A DNA stretch of 64,000 nucleotides from Torreya grandis (lineage: Eukaryota > Streptophyta > Pinopsida > Cupressales > Taxaceae), in NCBI GenBank assembly GCA_037957365.1, contig JARHVA010000021.1, positions 2,676,501 to 2,740,500 of the forward strand. Reading direction: 5' to 3'. Below are positions 1-11,589 of the stretch, piece after piece. Position numbers and translations under genes: made by a program. Position 1 is the first letter of the stretch. Each line of letters begins with the position of its first letter. The notes beneath the pieces were generated by a model. The model saw only the letters and a program-made list of their open reading frames with translations, did no database searches and was not told the DNA's origin.

Positions 1-1000
1 CCTAATGGTCAACCTAAGTGATTTAATGTGAGTTATTTCTTCAAAGGGATTGATATAGATACAAGATTAACCCTCATTCATTCCTCACCTAGAAAATACC
101 TAAGACAACTTATCAAGTCATTCAATCAATCACTTGATAAATCAAAGCTTCCCTATTTTATTTTATTTTTATATTAGTCATAGGGATAACATATACGTAG
201 GTTTAAAATAATGAAGGAGAAGCCTAAGATCCTAATTTACCAAGTTACAAGATAGGTCATTGTTGTACTTACTTTTCACATATTGCATGATTCACACATA
301 AGCCAAAATGTAGGGGAGAACTACATCATTCTGAGGCCCAGTATTATCTATGTAGGCAATGCTCATTAATAGAGGGGTCTTTGGGGTTAGCTCAACATCG
401 TGTGCCCACTAACCCATTTTTACCAAAGGTCACTATAAAGATGAATAACTAGGGTTTTACAGTCTCATGAGAAGTGATAGCCCATGACCTAGATATGAAT
501 GCACTAGAGTGAAGGTGAAGACAAACCTAGAAGCATCTAAGTGGTCACATCTTTTTTTAGTAGGTATTCCATTCAAAATACCTATGTCAAGTTTAGATAC
601 TAGTGTTGACAAAACTATCAAGCTGATGATAGTGTATATGGCTCTAGAGGCACTCATATTAGAATTTGGATATTGTTCTAGAACCCTCTTCTAATTTACT
701 TCCTGCCTATTCTAGATCTAGAACTACATAAACATCAAAACCAACTAAGTATATTACTTCTTTGTCATTTTCATATCTAAAATATTTTTACTTAATATTT
801 TTATCCCATCTTAGTTTAATGAATTTAACATATGTTATATATGAGTTTAACATCTAATTGGCCTGCTATAGAGATAATTTATCATCCTTGTACCTTATGT
901 TACATCTATCCCCTTTAACCTTAGTTAACCCCAATCTAGATTTTTAGGGTTAAACACTACCCAAGTAGGATCCTTATCCAAAATTTAGGGTTAAATGGGT
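1..1000. other. Unassigned AT-rich DNA
   Basis: No open frame here resembles a known protein and no LTR boundary, tandem array or RNA gene is visible. It directly precedes the chromovirus integrase remnant and may be more of that element's pol, but I could not recover an RT or RNase H motif in either strand. Confidence 0.4.
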
Positions 1001-1004
1001 ATGT

Positions 1005-2118
1005 TGATAGAACAAAGGTGAAACCACTAGGACCCTAAGTCTTTTACATCCTTTATCCATCTTCATCCAATGTTGGGAGGAGGTTTTCATGTATTTCATT
1101 ACTGTATTTTCATGGTTTGAGGGTATAAATGTTATCATGGTAGTTTTGGATTGAATCACCAAGCATGTTTATTTTTTTCCTTATCACAACCATTTATTAC
1201 CAACACATTGGTTTCTGCTTTTTTCAATACAATTTTGAAATTGCATGGTACTCCAAAGAGCATTATAAGTGACCAATGTCTCATATTTACTAGTAATTTT
1301 TATACTAAATTATTTGCATGTTTGGGCACCTAGTTGGATCATAGCTCGTTCTACCATACTCAATTTGATGGACAAATAGAGGTAGTTAAAAAATGTCTAG
1401 AAGGGTATCTTCTTTGTTTTATTTCTAACAAACAAGACAAATGGGTTCATTCACTGCCACTTACTGAATGGTGGTCTAACACTTCTTTTCACATTGATTC
1501 CAAAATTTCTCCTTTTATGGCATTGTATGGATATCATCCCCATATATCACTTTAGCTTTGATGGTTCTTCCTAAGGTTAGAGTTGATGAGGAACATAATC
1601 ACCATCAATAGGAGATACTAGTTAGTTTGAGAGAGAATTTAGTAATAACACAAAATAGAATGAAGTAACAAGTGAATCAACACCATAGTGAGTGGCATTT
1701 TGACATAGGTGATAGGGTCTCTGTGTGTTTTCATCCATATAAGTGAATGCCTTTTAAGTAATAAAAAAGGATAACAAGTTGTCCCCTATGTATTATTTCC
1801 CTTATCAGATCTTGTAAAAAATTGATAATGTGGCCTACAAGCTATAATTTTCCTCCTCCACTCGCATACATTTGGTATTCCATGTATCTTGACTGAATAA
1901 GGTAATTAGACACAAATTTTCCACTTAGACTAAGTTACCCAAATTAGATGAAGAAGGCTGAGTCATTCTGGAGCCTAAAAAGATCTTTCACAAGTGCATT
2001 AAGCAATTGTGGACCAGAGTTATTAAGGAGTATTTGATCAAATGGAAGAATTTAGATTTAAAATATGCAACATGGGAGGATGAAACATTCCTAAAACAAC
2101 ATCTTGGTTTGATTTAAC
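1005..2118 (+). pseudogene. Chromovirus (Ty3/gypsy) integrase core plus chromodomain, broken
   Basis: This is the 3' end of a gypsy pol. Across several frame changes the integrase core can be followed: a segment matching the family's first-aspartate block reads MYFI or FHYC depending on frame, so that Asp looks lost; the second Asp remains in IISDQ near 1265; the Glu remains in DGQIEVV near 1375, after a stop at 1333. The C-terminal part ends in a chromodomain at about 2015-2118 with EYLIKWKN and TWEDE, the signature of chromoviruses. Known for the family: the chromodomain helps target integration to heterochromatin. The frame stops just before the polypurine tract and LTR, the expected position. 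Upstream pol is missing or unrecognisable. Confidence 0.8.
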
Positions 2119-2137
2119 ATTGAGGATAATTTTTTTT

Positions 2138-2152
2138 TAAAGGGGAGGGGCA
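2138..2152 (+). promoter_or_regulatory. Polypurine tract of the chromovirus
   Basis: The run AAAGGGGAGGGGCA ends two bases before TGCTATGCC, the likely LTR start. It follows the chromodomain stop by about 20 bases. This is where plus-strand DNA priming would occur in an active copy. Confidence 0.75.
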
Positions 2153-2474
2153 TGCTATGCCCTTTACCTATAGTGCATCTAGGGATATGTGTGGCTAACT
2201 TGTGGCTTACATACCTTCATATTATCTTATTGTATTTATTGATGTTCTTAGTATGGTCAACCTATGGAATAACCATGGCTTAGTAGAGTATATATAAGAG
2301 GTAGTGGTTAGTTTTTTATCTTCATATTTAATTTTTTCTCTTGTATTATTATGTAGGTTTCCCCCTTGAAGTGGCTCAATTATATTTATCAACCATTATA
2401 CTTTTCTATTAATTACTACGTGGATCTATTATCTCTACTATAATTTTTGTGATATATAATTCTACTGTGCAAAC
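2153..2474 (+). repeat. 3' LTR of the chromovirus
   Basis: The LTR starts with TG directly after the polypurine tract. A TATA-like box (GTATATATAAGAG) lies near 2288, followed by a pyrimidine-rich R/U5-like stretch. The end is placed at a CA near 2471-2474 and is uncertain by tens of bases, because the 5' LTR is outside the window and no target duplication can be checked. Confidence 0.6.
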
Positions 2475-4301
2475 ATCTACGTAATTTCATTACACTCATG
2501 AGTCTCACAATAGGAATCCTCTTAGCTCAAGGGTCTATTAATAGGTTCTCTAAAGATAAAAGGAATCTCTTATACCCAAATAGTCAAGGGTCTATTATTA
2601 GGAGGGAGGCCCTACTATTTAAGAGTATACTAATATGAGATAAGAGAGACTATTACTAATATAATAGGGAGGCACTATTACTTAAAGGAATACTAAATTT
2701 TATCTATTGACATAACCATAACTATCTATAGCCAGAAAAAACACTAGAGTATCTTTTGTTCTATATGAAAAGATCATATTGAATATAGAATGCATAGAGG
2801 GTCTTTCTTTAGGTGTAAAAAAGGGCCTCTATCTATATATAGTCCTGAAAACCTATGTCTACTACATATAGCCATAACCTCAACTAATGGGAGAGTACTC
2901 AACTGAGGGCCCAATCAAGGGAACTTATGCTCTCGATAGGCGCCACCATCAATATATGGGGTACTCAACCAACCTATATATATATGTATAAGAGTGGTTG
3001 AGGGCACTCAACTTATAGGGAGAGGTTGAAAAACTTAGGTTGAGGGAATTCAATCGATAGGGAAAGGAAAATGAAATGAGGTGGAGTCCACTTGACCAAT
3101 AAGTTGAGGACAATTAAAGACACACTATTTAGTGTATTTTCTATCTATATAGATTTTTTATTCCCCTTATACAAAGATCGAAGTGATTTCAATACAATTA
3201 GAGGTGGTCTTGAGATTACGACCAATTCTAGAGGTGGTTCTGATGTAAATAGAGGTAGTCTTGATATGAATAGAGAAGATGACCCAAACCATAGAGATAC
3301 ATTATCCAAAGCTACTATATATATACGCAAGGGCTGAAAAACATTAATGTATTAAGCATAAGATCTAATGCATTTATCCAAATATAACTATAACTTTAAC
3401 TTTGGTTAGTAGAACCTCTAAGCCATGATCTAGATCTAGATTGATATCACCGTGATTTAGATATAAATTAGATGAAAACTATAGATAATGATAATCAATG
3501 GTAGTTTGAACATCTCAACCAATTGGGGAGATAAATATATGATTACCAATTGCCTAATTAAAAATTTGAACATTTGAACCATCCTCTTCTTCCTATACAT
3601 GAACCTGATGAGGAGAGTCATCTAGTCTACTCTAGTCTAGTTTACCTTCCCCTAGTATGTTAGGATATTGCTCTCCTCAATGCAACAGCTTGAGGGAATG
3701 CCTTGACCTCCTAATCATAAATTATGTTAGCTTAAGGGCCCTATCTAGACTATATATAGTTCAGCCTCCCTATGCACTATCTTAATATTATGGGGATTGG
3801 TGCAAAAGTCCCTATATATATTTATATATGGGGTGCTTGATTTATAAATCAAGGGTTGTAACTTCATCCCCCTTAGACTCCTTTCATTGGTAGGAAGGAT
3901 AACCACAAACTCTTAGGTATAATTGTTGTTAATACAAAGGGCCCCACCCTATAGGTGATGGTTTTCATCTCAGTTAGGGTCAATTAAATTACAAGGCCCA
4001 TATCCATTCATCTTTAGTAATGGTCAAAGTCAAGAAATGTCTTGCCTAGATAGATAGTTACTCAATGATGACGAGAAGCGAGGGTCCCAAGTTGATAAAT
4101 TCATACCAGTTGTAATTTAATGAGTCACTTAAGGCCATGAGGCCCCATATATATATAAGGGAGAATGCTATCCTCTCATAACCATTGGAGTCTCTCAATG
4201 GGTGAAAGTCATAGATCATTCCTCTTCTTGGAAAACTCAGAGGTATAAACATGAGCCCCTCATATAAACTCCAATAAGAGTTAAGGAATACACACCATCC
4301 A
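2475..4301. other. Unassigned DNA left of element A
   Basis: The stretch mixes short purine-rich runs (AGGGAGG, GGGCCC) with TATATA tracts. At 3200-3275 a TAGAGGTGGT-like motif recurs four times at 20-30 bp spacing. No protein family is recognisable. Similar composition resumes at 42132, right of element A, consistent with both flanks being one locus before A inserted. Confidence 0.45.
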
Positions 4302-5593
4302 TGTAATTAAGAATATTTACAAGCTATATCTTCACCAAGTTAGTTTTAGTCAATTAAAAACACAAAACAAACAAAACATGCTTGATCCTAATACCTCATG
4401 AGCATACAAATATTGACTAATAATTCATAAGATTCAAATCAAAAAGTATGTGAACCTCCACCAAAAATGTCTTTGCATAGGATGTGAATTAGATATAGCA
4501 TCAAATGACCTTTGTCAATGTCAATTTATGTTGAGACATCTTCATTAAAGCTATGAACTAGTTAAATTTGATCAAAAATCAAAAAGGTGATGCACAAGAA
4601 GACTCGATAAATTGTCAGTGCTTTGTTGTCTAATTTGAGCATGTTAATTGCAATGTAATAAGGTATATTCATAATTATTTAAGATCAATGATGACCATTC
4701 ATATTTAAATCAAGATGAATGGTTTAAAATGAATCCTTAATAGTGCACATGGATCAACACATGGATCACTAATGTGAGCCCTTCATATTACTCAAGATGA
4801 AGGGTGGATGATGGTCCTTGAAAATATCAAAAGGATTAATATATGTCCATCTTATTTATAAGATGAAGGGTAGAGGATTATAATCATAATATCTTTGTGA
4901 GGTCATTGTGGACCCTTCATATTGTTTCCAAGATGAAGGGTGGAGAATCATTCTCAAGAAAGCACATGGATAACTAATGTGGACCCTTCATATTATTTCA
5001 AAGATGAAGGGTTGAGAATACTCTTTAAAATATATCACAAGATTTATTATGGGCCCTTCATCTTGTCTCCAAGATGAAGGGTGGAGAATAATCTTGCATA
5101 TTAATTCATTTAGTAATTAGCTTGGCTCATAAAAGAATATTCCATAGGATCTCAAGATTCTTTCTTGAATGAGGATGCCTTTTAGAAGGAGAAAAAGAAT
5201 AATTAATAATTGAAAGGAAATTATAATTCCATTTGCATAGAAATTTAATTATAAGAATGATTAATTTAATTAATTAAGGATAAATTTAAATAATATAATG
5301 TGGGGAATTTGATTAGAAGAATGATTTAGGGAAGAGGGAATTAATTACATTAATTGATTAGCGAAGAAGAATGAGTGAATTGACTAGAATAGAAGAATTG
5401 ATTAGAGAAAATGACCAGAATGATAATTAAACAGATCTAATATAGTGAATTATCCCACTTGAAGATGGCCCAAGGTGAATTCAAACTCGTATATTAGGTG
5501 AACATATTAATTTAGACCAGTTTGTATGTAATTACGAGAAGTCATTCCATTTTATAAATTTGACACGTAAGTGATTAAAATGGAGTGTCTACA
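4302..5593 (-). repeat. Element A, 3' LTR
   Basis: This copy aligns along its full length with 20649-21729 plus 41926-42131. On the sense (minus) strand it begins TGTAGACAC and ends TACA. Its middle carries an array of stem-loops listed separately. This uninterrupted copy supplies the reference that proves element C is an insertion in the other copy: the sequence around GACTAGAAT at about 5385 is contiguous here and split there. Confidence 0.8.
4693..5081. repeat. Array of six stem-loops in element A's LTR
   Basis: Six inverted repeats of about 26-30 bp lie at 4693-4722, 4779-4804, 4845-4870, 4913-4940, 4984-5011 and 5054-5081, spaced 66-86 bp apart. The best pairs CCCTTCATCTTG with CAAGATGAAGGG around a TCTC loop (12-bp stem). 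Most others keep an arm close to CCCTTCAT...AAGATGAAGGG. Linkers share wording such as GTGGA/GGGCCC before and GTGGAGAAT after each stem, so the unit is a ~70-bp tandem repeat. The other LTR of A carries the same array. Confidence 0.85.
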
Positions 5594-5612
5594 ATTTCCC
5601 ATATTTGAGAAG
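5594..5612 (-). promoter_or_regulatory. Polypurine tract of element A
   Basis: Read on the minus strand, the bases before TGTAGACAC are ATATGGGAAAT. This is a weak purine tract in the position required for a 3' polypurine tract and it sets the element's orientation. Confidence 0.5.
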
Positions 5613-8043
5613 GCGGTGCGAAATGTAGATGAAGTAACATATTATCAAATAATGAGAAGTCAAAAAAGGTGGATGAAAAATTAATAAATAATGGATGTTT
5701 TAATTTTGTCATCCACAACTGATAGGTGCAGTAGATTGAATGGAAAGATAAGGATATGATTTGAATGAAATTAGTTGGGATGATGCCCACTTGAGAGTGC
5801 ATGCAGGAATGAAGGATGTGTATGGACTCTCAAAAAAGAGAGGAAGAATATAGAATGTAATAGAAGATTAACCTGTGGATAAGATTATGCCACTTAAGCT
5901 AATTCTTGCACATTTTGACTTCTGATGATGAACTAATTTGCCCCAAATATGGAAAAATTAGAGAAGAATACATTCCAAAAATAAGATACACTTTTAGAAT
6001 TACCCCAAATAAGATGAAATCTATGAACATGGGATGATAATTTCCCCCAAACAAGACATAATTGATTTACTTTGCCTTAAACAAGGTAGATTTGATTTAA
6101 TGAATAAATAGAGTGATTATGATCTTTGTTAGTTGTATGATTGGATCAAATAAATAGAGATGTGTGATTGTAGCATTGACATGGATAGACCTTTTTTATG
6201 CTTTATTTTAAATTTTTCATAGATAGTATACATCATGATATAAAATACCATTTTGTCCTAACCGTAATGTGTGTAAAGATTGACCCTGATCCAATAGATA
6301 ATTGATAACAACTCACCAATGATAAAAATAATGATGATAATGCTGACATATGCCAATAGATGGAATCAAGTATAAGTGCATGGTAAGGGACACCATGATG
6401 ATGATCTTTGTTGGCATAATATAATGATTCAAGGCAATTAAAAAAGTAAACAAATAAATAAATAAGCAAACACATGAACATGAAAACAGAAATCAACAAA
6501 AAGTAATCTTGTCTTTGATCAAATCAAAATCCACATGTGAAGGCTTAGGAATAGTGATGGTTGGAATAGATGCCCCCAATCAAGGATACAGGTAAGGTGA
6601 AGAAGTGAGAATTGAACATCCTAAAATGATATGCATGCTTAAACATGCCCTAAACAAGATGGAAGCAATGAGATTGAATTAGAGAGATTTGATTTGACTT
6701 TACCCCTAAACATTACAGATTTAGGAAGGACACATCCCAATGGTATCTAATTTGATTGGATTAAGATTGATAAAGGATATTTGACTAGACCTAAAATAAT
6801 ACAAATGTATTTGGATTTTGTGTTTGTATATCATTTTTGGATATTTTGGCCTTTTATGATTTTTTTGATGCTTTAATGTTTTGAATGTTTAGGATTTTAG
6901 AAAATTTTGAATGTTTTAGAGTTTTTGGCATCTTAACTCAATGGAAAATTATGAGATGTGGAATGAATTGACTCAAAAAATGGTGAGAGTGTGGAATTAA
7001 ATCATAAAATGGTGAGAGCATAGAATGGGAATGTTTAGAAGTGTTTGAAACATTATACCCATAAGGGATCACTACCAAAGGGAAAAACCTGTTCTAGCAC
7101 TGGGATGGGATTGAATATCAAATGACATGATTGGAATGGTCAGATTGGATAATAATGAATGATAATTAAATAATGAATCTATAAGTACCATTTTAAGTGG
7201 GAACCAAATATCAAGTGATAAAAGTGTCGCTAAGAGGATATGCCAAAATATTTTCCAAAACAAGGCTCAAAATAACTTCCACTTTCTTATTAAGATCAAG
7301 ATGGGAAGGAAAAATTGGTCTAGGGTAGGATGAATAGAAAGATGGATCAAGACAAGGTAAAATGGTAAATATGATGGGAATGGAATGGATTTCAATGTAG
7401 ATAAGTATGCCCCCAAGTCTCAAGGTACTTTTAGACAACAAATAATTTACACATGACACCAGAAACCTGGTTTTCATCATGGTACTTGCCCAAGGTGCCA
7501 CAAACATGGTTTTCACCATTAGATGAATTATTTATTTTTGATTTTGAATTTTTTTTACATCTCAACTCAATGGAGGATTACAAGATGCATAATGCTGACT
7601 ATTTGATCTCTAACCCATATTGATTCTGAATAGATTCTCTACTATAATTCTATTATTGATGTAGGCTATATGGATGTTATTGTGATCTTCTTTGGCCATT
7701 GATTCTACTTCCTTAAAACCTATAAATAAGGTATATCATAGCCTCTATGAAAGAAAGTGATTCTAGAAAGGGTAAAGAAGGGTAGGTGTGGGATAAATGG
7801 TCTAATTAGATAATGGTAAATAGGTCATGAATGAACAATAGGATCACAATGTAATGTATAATGGTTGGGGGATAAATGAAAATTGGGACTCTCAGTCACA
7901 CACAATGTTGTTTATTTTAGATTCAACTTGATTTTGGTTATGGCGGGGCTGATATCAAATTCAATAATTTCTTCATCAAGCAATGAGGAACTAATTGCCT
8001 CATATATTGGTAATTTGAAGAGGTTTTCACAAACAAAGTCTTC
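5613..8043 (-). other. Element A internal region without recognisable coding sequence
   Basis: In a complete gypsy element this stretch upstream of the 3' LTR should carry RT, RNase H and integrase. None of their motifs (YxDD, LDLxSGY, DSGAS, integrase zinc finger or DDE blocks) can be read in any frame. Around 6820-6970 and 7520-7590 the phrase CTCAACTCAATGGA recurs as a loose direct repeat. A segment near 5690-5765 resembles 18270-18345, implying an internal duplication. A long hydrophobic minus-strand frame at 6233-6499 has no family resemblance. Confidence 0.45.
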
Positions 8044-8265
8044 TTAATTGTTCTGATTTTGATTATCTAATAGTGCCTTGAATAAGGTTTCACTAAGGGA
8101 CATTGATAATTCATTTTGATAGTCCCTTAACACCTTAAGAAATGTTTCACTAAAGGATTCTGATTTTTTATTATGCTTATCTTCTAGGGCCTCAAATAAG
8201 GTTTCACTAAAAGATGCTGAGTTTAGACTTTGATTGTCCCTTAACACCTAAAACAAGGTTTTATT
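8044..8265 (-). repeat. 57-bp tandem repeat coding a 19-residue peptide repeat
   Basis: About four copies of a 57-bp unit lie in tandem. On the minus strand three consecutive copies stay in frame and encode a repeating SFSETLFxALxDxQN-type peptide (SETLFEAL, SETFLKVL, SETLFKAL). The fourth, at 8225-8265, is diverged. The preserved 19-residue period with varying DNA implies the array once belonged to a translated protein, most simply the C-terminal extension of A's Gag polyprotein. Confidence 0.7.
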
Positions 8266-9515
8266 AGGAGATTATTTTTCTACCTGAATGTTTTCTTGGA
8301 TCCCTAGAGATTTTACCATTGAAATGTTACCAAGAAATAAGTTCAATAATGTGTGATTCTATTGGTCTCAATCGACATTTGTGGGAGGTAGAATATCAAT
8401 ATAATGACCAAGATGGTTGATGGTAAAGATATGTATAATGTGAATAAAATGGGAAAAGGAAACACATTCCTCATAGAGGCCACTAGGAAAACTTGTATCA
8501 ATGTCGAAGGAAGTGTCCTCAAAAACTATGGAAAGATCACAAATATATTCAATATGACAAGCAAGAAGTGTGTAGTCGATGTTGTAACATCTACTAAGGT
8601 ATGCTGATTCTAAAGTTGATTCAGAATCAAGTGGATTTGATAGAAGTGTATAACTAATGTTATAATATCCACTAATATATTCTGATTTTAAAGCTAATTT
8701 TTACTCAAGAGGATATGAACATGATGTTGATTCTGCTTTTGATGCTAAATCTGATATTGATTCTAGAATGGAACATAATTCTACTGGTGGTTCTAAAATA
8801 GAACTTGCTTATGATGTAGATGTTAATCCTAATTGTGATGTTGAATTTTAATCTGGTTATAATAAGAAATTTGATCTTGTTTTAGATTTAGACACAAAGA
8901 AGGCCTATTGAATTGCATTGTTCACTAATACCTCTTTCGTTGTGTGCTTGAAAATGAAGGCTTTAGGACAAAGAAATTTTTGGAAATGAGGGAAATTAGA
9001 GGATGAGAGAAAAATAGATTGTGGATCAATAATGAGTTATTCTAAGGTGAGTTCATCAAAGTTAGGTGAACGGTCATAGAGAGGCTCTTCAAAGTAAGGC
9101 TCATAAAAATTATGAGGATGGTCAAATGATGACTCATCAAATTTGGGTGATTCAATGAGAATGTTAGAAATGGGTGATTTGTCTTGATCTTGACTTGAAA
9201 GTGAACAAGTATGATTATGATTAAGAAAATGATCTTGACATATCCCTAGTGAGTGATTTTTAGACTGGGGTGTACTTGGATCTTTAATGAAAAAGGGTCC
9301 TAAGGATTGATTAAGAAGAGATGTAATTTAGGATAAGTTTTGTCTAAGCCAAAATAATGAGTCTATTGTATTTTGGCTTATAAATTTCCCAGGGATTAAC
9401 ATTTAACATGATTGTTGTGACTTAATTGTGATATATCCATGATCAATCAAACCTTGGACATAAATCTTGAACTTACTACATTGGTTAAGTGAATGGCCTT
9501 GAATCCAATGATACT
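8266..9515 (-). pseudogene. Element A Gag, downstream part, broken
   Basis: On the minus strand, 9515-9405 carries the right half of a Gag zinc-finger-like segment, GHSLNQCSKFKIYVQGLIDH, continuing the half that lies beyond element B at 17847. Gypsy Gags of the Tat/Athila type show a comparable C-x2-3-H...GH-x4-C block followed by I-x-D-LI-x-x-G. Further down (about 9220-8900) a phenylalanine/aspartate/proline-rich stretch includes FDESSFDHPHNFYEP and EEPLYDRSPNFDEL, with one stop before LIIDPQSI. At 8400-8870 no long minus frame persists; an Asp/Ser-rich frame on the plus strand looks like a shadow. Confidence 0.6.
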
Positions 9516-10772
9516 TGTTGTCATTCAAAATGTGCACCCATGGATGATATGTGATGTGAGAGGTTTTATGGTGGGGCATAGAGTGTGAATGCCTTATGTA
9601 AGACATAAAAGTGTTCAACATTGGGCATGGAAGTGTTATTGCTCACCTATGTATGTAGAGCATCAATTGTCTCATCATAATGATGGGAACATCCCCAAGG
9701 TGTGGGACCCTTGCTCTCCTTGGGATGAGACTCCAGAGTAGGCTGAATTCCTTCTATTCTAAGTACACCTAGTTCAGGACCAGAACGCAGACCTAAAGAG
9801 CAGAAAAGTAAGTCTACCACTAATTTAAACCTAATATCTTTGAGGGAAAAGGGAGAGATAAGGTAAAGATTTACTGAAAGTAAAAGGTGATGCATCGATA
9901 ATAGAGTGAGTGCTCTTACTATTGTGGACACACTATAAATATTTGAGAATAAGAAATTATAACACAAACTCTATCAAGAACACTATAAATGCATAAGCCT
10001 TTTATATAAAGGCATGAGAATGGAGTAAAACACTGAGAGGGATGATAAATGATTCACATAAAATATTTACACAGACCCAAATATGCACAGGATATGACCT
10101 ACAAGTGATTTCTGAGTTCCACATAGAGGTACATGGAATGGATGACAATGGGAGGGGTGAACATTATCCAAAGATAAAGATCAAAAAACATAAATAACAC
10201 ATAGAGTGTAAGAAGAATAGAGGCAGGTGAACTTAATTCTCATTAACGTGCAAAGTTCAACTAATAGAAGTGATCTTGGAGGGAAAATTTTGGCAGCATG
10301 AGGTTGCCTAAAATATGTCAAGCCTTTTACAATGAAGAACAAGGCTTTTATAATAGATCAATCCTTTGAAAATTAATGCTCCACTTGGGGTGACATATAT
10401 AATTTTTATGGAGACATGGGGATGCATATGAAGATGAAAGATCTTGGGTGCACTTTTATAATTAAAAAATGCTCTTGTGCACCTCTACTTACATTATCTA
10501 AAGACTAGGGCTCTACATCCTTGAACCCACATGTCGTTTTAGCTTATGCGATGGAGGTTTCTTGCATGGGATGCACATCAAGAATGCTTAGTGGGCATGA
10601 ATCAAAACTTAGTTGATACATAGATTTACACTGACTATTTTAGGCACAGGTATAGATAGGAGGCATATGCACCCAACTTGATTTAAAGAACTCAACACTT
10701 CACAGATGTGAAAATATTATGTAGGATCTTTGAGAGCTCTATGCAAGACTGAGGTGACTTAAAAAGTCAACA
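9516..10772 (-). repeat. Element B, 3' LTR
   Basis: On the plus strand it starts TGTTGTCATTC and ends GTCAACA. It aligns with 16165-17841 except for a ~430-bp insertion in that copy. It contains a near-palindrome GGTGATGCATC at 9886-9896, related to a motif conserved in LTRs of D and H. Confidence 0.8.
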
Positions 10773-11104
10773 CTTCTAGTGACATCTACAAAGCCACTTT
10801 CTTGTTAAGGGAAAATCCAATAACCTTTGAAGTGATCTATTGGGCATAGAGTTTTTGAAACTTTTGGTCCTTTCATTTGTGAATGCACTAGCTATGTATC
10901 CATAGATTTGGAATGAATTGAGATCCCCCCAACAAAAGTAAAGAAATTTTCCGAAGTCACTTAGAGTAAATAGATCTAAGCTAAGAGAAACACTACACAC
11001 AAGCACTTAGAGGAAATAAACCTATCCTAAAACAAGGTGAGCAAGGTACTTAGGGAAATGAAAAACATCTAATCTATTTATTTACAAATTATACAAGTAT
11101 CAAC
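10773..11104 (-). other. Element B 3' untranslated stretch
   Basis: Between the integrase end and the 3' LTR there is no recognisable protein and no strong polypurine tract. The sense bases just before the LTR are CTAGAAG, a weak purine run only. Confidence 0.4.
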
Positions 11105-11530
11105 AGAGTTAGTGTGTGATATGGATCCTATTGACTGTGATAGGCAGTTCCTCTACACTCAGTCTATCAAGTTGGAAAGTATTGGCTTGCTTACTACCAA
11201 TTATGGTATATGGACCAATCCATATTGGATAAAACTTAGTATGCCTTCCAACTTTTGCTTTATCTGCATCTCATTTGAGCACTACATCTCCTTATTGAAA
11301 ACTTTTATTAGCAGTCATTTTATCAAAGGTCCTCTTTGTCTGAGCCTGTTGGAGTTCCATAGTGTGTCTATCTTATGCTCTAGTCTCTTTGAGCTCTATT
11401 AGCTCTGCTAATTTTACTATGGGGGGATCATTTTCTAGCAAATCTAGCTGATGGGTGAGTTATAATGAAGGAAACTCAAGAGATGTGGGAAATTTGGCCT
11501 CCCTTCCATAAACTAACATGAAGGGTGAAT
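11105..11530 (-). pseudogene. Element B integrase C-terminal domain
   Basis: The minus strand reads YGREAKFPTSLEFPSL at 11520-11460, then after frame breaks TKRTFDKMTANKSF, GDVVLK, FYPIWIGPYTI and NTFQLDRLSVEELPI. This is the standard end of gypsy integrase after the catalytic core (the GPY/F-type module, here IGPYTI). The core with its three acidic residues is absent: the sequence just upstream belongs to RNase H, so a deletion has fused the two. Confidence 0.75.
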
Positions 11531-11589
11531 TTGGTGCTTACATATGCAACCATGAGTCAGATTTTGTTGTTTTAAAGGACATGCTTCAA

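Noticed and set aside
3092..3337. 81-codon plus-strand frame with a repeated RGG-like segment
   Set aside because: The repeat comes from four short TAGAGGTGGT-type DNA units with uneven spacing (30, 20, 21 bp), so the frame is incidental.
4693..5081. Regularly spaced repeats resembling a CRISPR array
   Set aside because: The repeats are inverted stem-loops within a plant retrotransposon LTR, linkers are themselves similar between units, the array is duplicated in the second LTR, and no cas-like gene exists.
6233..6499. 88-codon minus-strand hydrophobic frame that could be a membrane protein
   Set aside because: AT-rich DNA read as T-rich codons gives hydrophobic residues by default; no start context, homology or conservation is visible.
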